Assembly: GCA_021163705.1 (NCBI GenBank)
Contig: JAGGTO010000001.1
Coordinates: forward strand, 1-27,158
Origin: Thermoplasmata archaeon
GTDB taxonomy: Archaea; Thermoplasmatota; Thermoplasmata; Thermoplasmatales; Aciduliprofundaceae
Direction: 5' to 3'
Length of the DNA stretch: 27,158 bases
Every line of letters begins with the position of its first letter. The stretch's first letter is position 1. Both the position numbers and the translations under genes were made by a program. Shown here piece by piece: positions 23,183-27,158 of the stretch. The notes beneath the pieces are model-generated. The model was not told where the DNA came from. It saw only the letters and a list, made by a program, of their open reading frames with translations, and searched no databases.

Positions 23183-23921
23183 GCGCGGTTCCGTGATACC
23201 CTACATAACCGCCGGAGACCCGGATATGGAGGCAACTCTTGAATTTCTCCAGGCAGTGGATGAGTTTGCAGGTGCCATAGAACTGGGTATACCCTTCAGC
23301 GACCCCATGGCCGATGGAAAAATCATACAGGATTCGCATCACAGAGCCCTGAGAAATGGTTGCACGGTGAATGATGTATTCTCCCTGCTCAGGAAATTCA
23401 GAAAGCTCTCCGATACGCCCGTGGTGCTCATGACCTACTACAATCCCGTGTATGTGATGGGTGTGAAGAACTTCGTGGAAAATGCGAAGGCAGGCGGTGC
23501 AGATGGAATTCTGGTGGTGGACCTCCCTGTGAGCCATGCTTCAGAGCTGCTTGAGGCCGCGCGCGATGCCTCACTTCGCACAGTTTTCCTTGCGGCACCC
23601 AACACTCCCAATGAGAGATTGAGGGAAATAGATGAGGCAAGCAGCGGGTTCGTGTATCTGATATCCCTCTACGGCACAACAGGCGCCAGGAATGAGGTGC
23701 CAGAGAGTGCTTTCAGGATGATAAGGAGAGCAAGAGGGATATGCCAAAACCTCATTGCTGTGGGATTCGGGGTCTCCAGGAGAGAGCATGTTGAGAGCCT
23801 GATTAAGGAAGGCGCGGACGGTGTGGTGGTGGGCAGTGCGCTGATGAAGCTTGTGGGAGAGCATGGCAGAGAGGCAGCCGGTGCACTGAAGGAGAAGATG
23901 CGGGAGCTCTCAGGATTGTAG
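23175..23921 (+). CDS. trpA: Tryptophan synthase alpha chain
   Basis: 248 residues with a short N-terminus (MFERGSVIPYITAGDPD). The catalytic Glu36 and Asp47 in IELGIPFSDPMADG keep the same 11-residue spacing as the enterobacterial pair (Glu49 and Asp60). It cleaves indole glycerol phosphate to indole. Last gene of the trp operon; it ends within the 3' end of tyrA (12-base convergent overlap). Composition drops sharply to AT-rich at its stop codon. Confidence 0.95.
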   Translation: MFERGSVIPYITAGDPDMEATLEFLQAVDEFAGAIELGIPFSDPMADGKIIQDSHHRALRNGCTVNDVFSLLRKFRKLSDTPVVLMTYYNPVYVMGVKNFVENAKAGGADGILVVDLPVSHASELLEAARDASLRTVFLAAPNTPNERLREIDEASSGFVYLISLYGTTGARNEVPESAFRMIRRARGICQNLIAVGFGVSRREHVESLIKEGADGVVVGSALMKLVGEHGREAAGALKEKMRELSGL

Positions 23922-24929
23922 AAAAGAGTAGAATTTTTCATAAGCCTCCCTTATCTCTTCTTTTTTAAAAAATTCCCTAACGGCAGAGGGTTTGGCTCTA
24001 TCCAGAGAATTCTGGAACTCTTTTATGGCTTCTTCTGAAAAATTCAAAATTTCTCTTATAAAATCCTCACTATCGTTTAAAATTGCTTTTCCGTATGTAC
24101 TCAAAATCTTGTAGCTCGTTCCTCCGATGTGAATATCCCTCTTATGCATTATGTCTAGATATGCCACTCCTATTGCATAGGGAAGTCCTATCACATACTT
24201 TATTAATCTCTCATGAGCCCTCACATCCATTACTTCCACCCTGCCTCCTAGAGACTGGATAAAGGAGGATATTTCTTTCGCATCCTCTATTCTCCCCTCT
24301 ACAGGAGTTACAATAAATAGCGAGTTTTCTAAGCTTTCTATTCCCGGTCCAAACATCGGATGTACACTTGCAACCTTCAAATAATCTGGAAAATTTGCAT
24401 AGAAGCTTACAATAGGGGATTTTATGGTGGAAATATCAAATACAATCTTTCTTTCACTGCTTTTTCTGGCTATCCTTGAAATTTCTATAAGATACCTCTT
24501 TATTTTCTCTCTTGTAGATGCAAGTATTATCACATCACTGTGTTCATACATCTCCTGAATTGAGGAAAAATCAGAAGGATGATACTCCGAATAAAATCCA
24601 GTGAATGCTGAATCAAGCTCTCTGGCAAATAATCTTCCCATTTTTCCAAATCCCGCTATACCGACTCTTAAATTTATCTTTCTTCTTTTTTGAATCCTTC
24701 TGCTCATCTTTAAAATCTCTCTAAAAACATTCTGAAATGGACCTGCTCTGGAAAGAATAGCCATCTCTCGCTTTTCATCCCTAATATTCATTCCATTGTT
24801 CAATTTTACCTGACCAATTTTCCTAGCAATCTCAAGTCTTCCCTCAAGGAGAGATAAAATCCGATTATCAATATCATCTATTTCTTCTCTAAGAGATTGA
24901 AGCTCATTCCTGCGATCTGCAGTAGATAT
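23910..24929 (-). CDS. tyrA: Chorismate mutase-prephenate dehydrogenase, no ordinary start codon
   Basis: An N-terminal AroQ chorismate mutase helix (LREEIDDIDNRILSLL...GRLEIARKIGQVK) is followed by prephenate dehydrogenase: NAD-binding GIAGFGKMG about 90 residues in, then SVHPMFGPG. It turns chorismate into hydroxyphenylpyruvate for tyrosine; prephenate also feeds phenylalanine. The frame is open back to a TAG at 24963-24965 but has no ATG, GTG or TTG before the TTG at 24803, which would remove the first mutase helix. The coordinate given (ATA at 24929) is the likely N-terminal region, not a proven start. A leader ORF in the other frame (24946) may supply the start through a -1 shift. A sequencing error is also possible. 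Confidence 0.8.
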   Translation of the reverse strand: MSTADRRNELQSLREEIDDIDNRILSLLEGRLEIARKIGQVKLNNGMNIRDEKREMAILSRAGPFQNVFREILKMSRRIQKRRKINLRVGIAGFGKMGRLFARELDSAFTGFYSEYHPSDFSSIQEMYEHSDVIILASTREKIKRYLIEISRIARKSSERKIVFDISTIKSPIVSFYANFPDYLKVASVHPMFGPGIESLENSLFIVTPVEGRIEDAKEISSFIQSLGGRVEVMDVRAHERLIKYVIGLPYAIGVAYLDIMHKRDIHIGGTSYKILSTYGKAILNDSEDFIREILNFSEEAIKEFQNSLDRAKPSAVREFFKKEEIREAYEKFYSFLQS

Positions 24930-24946
24930 TGGAAGGGCATCACCAT
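24878..24946 (-). CDS. Putative aromatic leader peptide of tyrA (Phe and Tyr)
   Basis: A 22-codon ORF starting MVMPFQYLLQ and ending at TAG (24878-24880). The first bases match the aro leader closely (GTG ATG GTG ATG CC, then CAA), and the distance from the TATA box is 25 bases against 26. It has Phe5 and Tyr7 where aro has its Phe, Tyr or Trp motif, and no Trp. It overlaps the tyrA frame in the +1 direction. Translation is not proven. Confidence 0.45.
   Translation of the reverse strand: MVMPFQYLLQIAGMSFNLLEKK
24928..24943 (+). repeat. Fourth copy of ATTGG-N3-GGCATCAC
   Basis: The spacer is AAG. The bases beyond the repeat (CATCACTTGAG) also match the third aro copy (CATCACCTGAG), so homology extends well past the core. 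It lies between tyrA and carS and forms the first codons of the tyrA leader on the minus strand. Confidence 0.8.
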
Positions 24947-24970
24947 CACTTGAGGATGGTAGCTAACAAA

Positions 24971-24994
24971 TTACTTAAATATTTGGTCGAAGAA
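24971..24994 (-). promoter_or_regulatory. tyrA promoter, related to the aro and trp promoters
   Basis: On the minus strand TTCTTCGACC is followed by AAATATTTAA, identical to the aro TATA box; over 24 positions 17 match the aro promoter. The AT-rich core can also be read on the plus strand and may serve carS. Confidence 0.55.
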
Positions 24995-25042
24995 ACCTGG
25001 CCAAAGGTTAAACTTTATTTCATTGGAGAGCATTATGGACAT

Positions 25043-25609
25043 GTGTCCCTCGTCACAATAATCTCAGAGATAATTGCATCGCTATGGTTAATGCTTCCAG
25101 CATACATACCCAATCCCGCAGCTGTACTTTTCAAGGGTAAAGTGCCCATGGATTTTGGAAAGATATTCTTAGACGGCAGGAGAATTCTAGGTAGAGGTAA
25201 GACCTGGCGCGGGTTTTTTGGAGGTGCAGTTACCGGCTTCATCACGGGACTTATTCAGAACTTCATAGCAGGATATTTACCCGCCTCTTATTTTCCAAGA
25301 TTTGGAGAAGGATTGCAACTTATAGGTGTGCTTTTATGCCTATCCTTCGGAGCAATGAGCGGGGATGTTCTCGGCTCCTTTATAAAAAGAAGAATGGGTA
25401 TAGAGAGTGGTGGAAAAGCGTTTTTGCTTGATCAACTTGGCTTCGTGCTGGTTGCCTGGCTTTTTCTTCTCCTTCTGTATCCATCCTGGTTCATGGCTCA
25501 TTTTGGGAAAATCATTCCCGTACTCACAATTCTCGTGATAACCCCTGCATTGCATAGGGTAGTAAACATCATAGGATACAAAATGGGAAAAAAAGAGGTT
25601 CCATGGTGA
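25043..25609 (+). CDS. carS: CDP-archaeol synthase (CarS, DUF46), membrane protein
   Basis: Transfers CMP from CTP to digeranylgeranylglyceryl phosphate in the archaeal lipid pathway. 188 residues from the GTG at 25043; the family blocks LWLMLPAYIPNPAAVLF (near the N-terminus), PMDFGKIFLDGRRILGRGKTWRG split by short loops, and GDVLGSFIKRRMG are clear. About five hydrophobic segments are expected. The frame is open further left (ATG at 24956), but that extension includes the promoter and the antisense of the tyrA leader, and family members normally begin near the first membrane helix. GGAGAG lies 13 bases before the GTG, which is rather far. Confidence 0.87.
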   Translation: MSLVTIISEIIASLWLMLPAYIPNPAAVLFKGKVPMDFGKIFLDGRRILGRGKTWRGFFGGAVTGFITGLIQNFIAGYLPASYFPRFGEGLQLIGVLLCLSFGAMSGDVLGSFIKRRMGIESGGKAFLLDQLGFVLVAWLFLLLLYPSWFMAHFGKIIPVLTILVITPALHRVVNIIGYKMGKKEVPW

Positions 25610-26161
25610 TTATATCTCCATATTCTCCACAAATATTTTTGCATTTTTCTCATCAAGGTGACATATTCTTATTAACTTGAGTGAGGTGTTTCTATGCTCT
25701 TCAATAAATCTTCTTATTGCCCTGCCGAATATACGAGCAGCTCTGTCCTTAGGAAAACCAAATATTCCTGTGCTTATGGCAGGCATGGATAGGCTCTCTA
25801 TCCCTAACTCATGGGCACGGAGAAGGGAGTTATAAACAGCGTTGAATAGTAACTCATCCTCATTATTGTTACCTCCTCTCCATACAGGACCCACAGCATG
25901 GATCACATACTTTGCCTTCAACTTACCTGCAGAGGTTACAGCAGCATCACCTGTTTTGACTGGGCCATGCTTTTTAACATATTCATCGCTCTCTCTCTGT
26001 ATTTCATATCCACCAGCTCTCACTAGGGCAAAGGCCACTCCGCCCCCGTGTTTGAGATTCTCATTTGCAGCATTTACTATGGCATCCACATCCTCTTGGG
26101 TGAGATCACATACAGCAACCTGGATTTTTTTATCTCCCACATTCCACTCTCTGAGAATCAT
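25610..26161 (-). CDS. Macro-domain protein (ADP-ribose-binding, MacroD-like)
   Basis: 183 residues from the ATG at 26161. The ADP-ribose pocket is visible: DAIVNAANENLKHGGGVAFAL (about 26-46, read as VNAANE then GGGVA) and the loop PAISTGIFGFP near residue 128. Such proteins hydrolyse O-acetyl-ADP-ribose or ADP-ribosyl esters. The upstream in-frame extension is hydrophobic, low complexity and precedes the TATA box (26183-26190), so it is not used. It abuts carS tail to tail with no spacer. Confidence 0.88.
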   Translation of the reverse strand: MILREWNVGDKKIQVAVCDLTQEDVDAIVNAANENLKHGGGVAFALVRAGGYEIQRESDEYVKKHGPVKTGDAAVTSAGKLKAKYVIHAVGPVWRGGNNNEDELLFNAVYNSLLRAHELGIESLSMPAISTGIFGFPKDRAARIFGRAIRRFIEEHRNTSLKLIRICHLDEKNAKIFVENMEI

Positions 26162-26182
26162 GTGTTTGAATTGAAATCCCCG

Positions 26183-26190
26183 ATAATAAA
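26183..26190 (-). promoter_or_regulatory. TATA box for the macro-domain gene
   Basis: TTTATTAT on the minus strand, centred about 26 bases before the ATG at 26161, with no ribosome site between. This supports the short, leaderless start. Confidence 0.45.
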
Positions 26191-26345
26191 ATTTTCTGAG
26201 AAATTGAATGATAAAAAATAAGAGGAATGAATGATGAAAAGATTGATGCAAATTACACTGAGTTATTCACGGTTTTTCTTCTTATCTGCGCCATTTTCAC
26301 CACCTTTTTTAACCAATCTTCTTTTTCCGATTCTTCCTCGTAGCT

Positions 26346-26459
26346 CTAATCACTCTCGTCATAGTCTTCTGTATAGTTCTCTTCTACACTGAACTCTTCC
26401 AGATACTCTTCTATCTCTTCCTTCTCGTCATTCTTTCTCTTCTTTTTAGGTATGTACAT
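26346..26459 (-). CDS. Small acidic ORF with a strong ribosome site
   Basis: 37 codons beginning MYIPKKKRKNDEKEE and then almost all Glu, Asp and Tyr (EEYLEEFSVEENYTED). A full-strength GGAGGTGATC lies 5 bases upstream (26465-26474), the best ribosome site in the window, so the gene is probably real. The frame continues after its TAG (26346-26348) for 30 more codons of similar acidic, then basic, character (SYEEESEKEDWLKK...) to a TAA at 26253. Either the TAG is the true end, or it is a recent nonsense change in a 68-residue protein. No family recognised. Confidence 0.5.
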   Translation of the reverse strand: MYIPKKKRKNDEKEEIEEYLEEFSVEENYTEDYDESD

Positions 26460-26983
26460 GGGGGATCACCTCCCGAAATTGGAAAACTTTGAAATTTTCG
26501 ATAAAATTAAAGAGATAAAGGAGAGAATTGTCACTGATGTAGCTACAGTTTATGCATCCTTTAAATGAAAATAAAAACGAAAAAATAAATAGGTAGGAGT
26601 GATAGATTTATGAGATGGGAGAAAATAAAATAGAAGATAGCCACTATATGTCAGAGAAAATGTGAACATGAAGCCTTACAGGAATAGGGATATCCATATT
26701 TTTGCTGATAGTAAATTGGAGCATTTGCAAAAGAAAAGTAAGAAAAAAGGGGAGTAGGCTAAATGACTTCAGAAGAAAAATGGCTAATAATAATTCATCT
26801 GCCAATCATATCTGTTTTGGAGCTATAGCATAGTATGTTTAGATGCTCATGCGCTTTCCATGAACACTCTGAGAGCAATCATTTCAACCCCAGCATGATC
26901 TGATTCTAACTTTTATAAAGACTCGTTACAGACTTGATATTCTTAACCGAAGGATTTATAAACATTTTACCAATACTCCATCA
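26460..26983. other. AT-rich stretch with only tiny ORFs
   Basis: About 520 bases without a convincing gene. On the plus strand are small ORFs at 26452-26565 (MYMGDHLPKLENFEIFDK..., antisense to the acidic ORF's ribosome site), 26668-26757 (29 codons, MKPYRNRDIHIFADSKLEHL...) and 26763-26828 (MTSEEKWLIIIHLPIISVLEL). Their residue choice looks protein-like, but the frames differ and stops interrupt them, which could mean a decayed gene. No inverted-repeat ends, RNA gene or insertion sequence was recognised. Confidence 0.4.
26955..26962 (+). promoter_or_regulatory. TATA box for tRNA-Arg
   Basis: TTTATAAA, about 25 bases ahead of the first tRNA base at 26984. The spacing is that of a standard archaeal tRNA promoter. 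Confidence 0.65.
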
Positions 26984-27058
26984 GGGCGCGTGGCCTAGCC
27001 AGGATAGGGCGCTGGCCTTCTAAGTCAGTGATCGCGGGTTCGAATCCCGCCGCGCCCG
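26984..27058 (+). tRNA. tRNA-Arg (anticodon TCT)
   Basis: The acceptor stem GGGCGCG pairs fully with CGCGCCC (27051-27057), followed by discriminator G. The anticodon stem CTGGC/GTCAG encloses the loop CTTCTAA, with TCT at 27019-27021. The T arm GCGGG-TTCGAAT-CCCGC is perfect. No intron is seen and CCA is not encoded. It reads AGA (and by wobble AGG) codons, which are abundant in the AT-rich genes here. Confidence 0.96.
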
Positions 27059-27062
27059 CTGA

Positions 27063-27158
27063 ATGAAATGCATTTTTAAGGACGAGAATGGAATATGCCA
27101 CGGAAGATATAAAGGATTTAAATGCATAGAGGAGAAGTGTGAAGATTATGGAAAATAT
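27063..27158 (+). CDS. Start of a Cys-rich protein (partial)
   Basis: The frame is open from the ATG at 27063 to the right edge, 32 codons. It begins MKCIFKDENGICHGRYKGF and continues with KCIEEKCEDYGKY. Cys3, Cys12, Cys21 and Cys26 suggest a small metal site (zinc or iron-sulfur). It starts only 4 bases after the tRNA, with no ribosome site, so it may be expressed from a transcript running through or processed at the tRNA. The family is unknown; the rest lies outside. Confidence 0.55.
   Translation, partial: MKCIFKDENGICHGRYKGFKCIEEKCEDYGKY

Noticed and set aside
24929..25042. His-rich N-terminal extension of CarS
   Set aside because: The four His codons come from the reverse of the GTGATGGTGATG leader start, and the extension contains the promoter. 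Family members begin near the first membrane helix.
26346..26348. Pyrrolysine or another reassigned TAG
   Set aside because: TAG ends many well-defined genes in this window, and no pyrrolysine machinery or methylamine gene is present.
26463..26475. GGATCACCTCC on the plus strand, resembling the 3' end of 16S rRNA
   Set aside because: It is simply the complement of a strong ribosome binding site for the minus-strand acidic ORF; no rRNA sequence surrounds it.

Overview
The window looks like the chromosome of a euryarchaeon, most likely from the Thermoplasmatota; an Aciduliprofundum-like organism would fit, but that placement is inference. The archaeal marks are a CDP-archaeol synthase, a GHMP-type archaeal shikimate kinase, an AsnRS-like asparagine synthetase, an XRE-CBS regulator, TATA-box promoters about 25 bases ahead of start codons (leaderless mRNAs), and a tRNA without an encoded CCA. 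Most of the DNA is AT-rich. A block from about 13,650 to 23,920 is clearly richer in G+C.

Layout. Positions 1-1462 hold a metallophosphoesterase (partial), an AIM24-family protein and an XRE-CBS regulator. Positions 1575-6792 form a plus-strand operon for the aspartate-to-homocysteine route: a DUF39 sulfurtransferase, a COG2122 protein, Asd, aspartate kinase and a MetF-like reductase. It converges on a minus-strand pair encoding a split cobalamin-independent methionine synthase (6794-8822). Together these give aspartate -> aspartate semialdehyde -> homocysteine -> methionine. An asparagine synthetase and an Lrp-type regulator follow, convergent and overlapping by a few bases.

Positions 10,414-17,670 form one long minus-strand operon: a small winged-helix protein, all seven shikimate enzymes (DAHP synthase, AroB, AroD, AroE, archaeal AroK, AroA, AroC) and a nitroreductase. 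Diverging from it is a complete trpCDEGFBA operon (17,891-23,921). This converges on tyrA (chorismate mutase-prephenate dehydrogenase), which shares a bidirectional promoter region with carS. A macro-domain protein, a small acidic ORF, about 500 bases with only tiny ORFs, tRNA-Arg(TCT) and the start of a Cys-rich protein complete the window.

The most unusual observation is at the three aromatic amino acid promoters (aro, trp, tyrA). They share a similar upstream element plus TATA box, and 25-26 bases downstream each begins a tiny ORF in a frame different from the enzyme or regulator gene that follows. The aro leader has three tandem V-M-P-x-Q-aromatic repeats whose last residue is Phe, then Tyr, then Trp. 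The tyrA leader starts MVMPFQY (Phe and Tyr, no Trp). The trp leader contains Phe-Trp. The tyrA frame has no ordinary start codon before its chorismate mutase domain. This suggests an uncharacterised archaeal leader-peptide system that reads aromatic amino acid supply. The mechanism is inference; the sequence pattern is directly visible.
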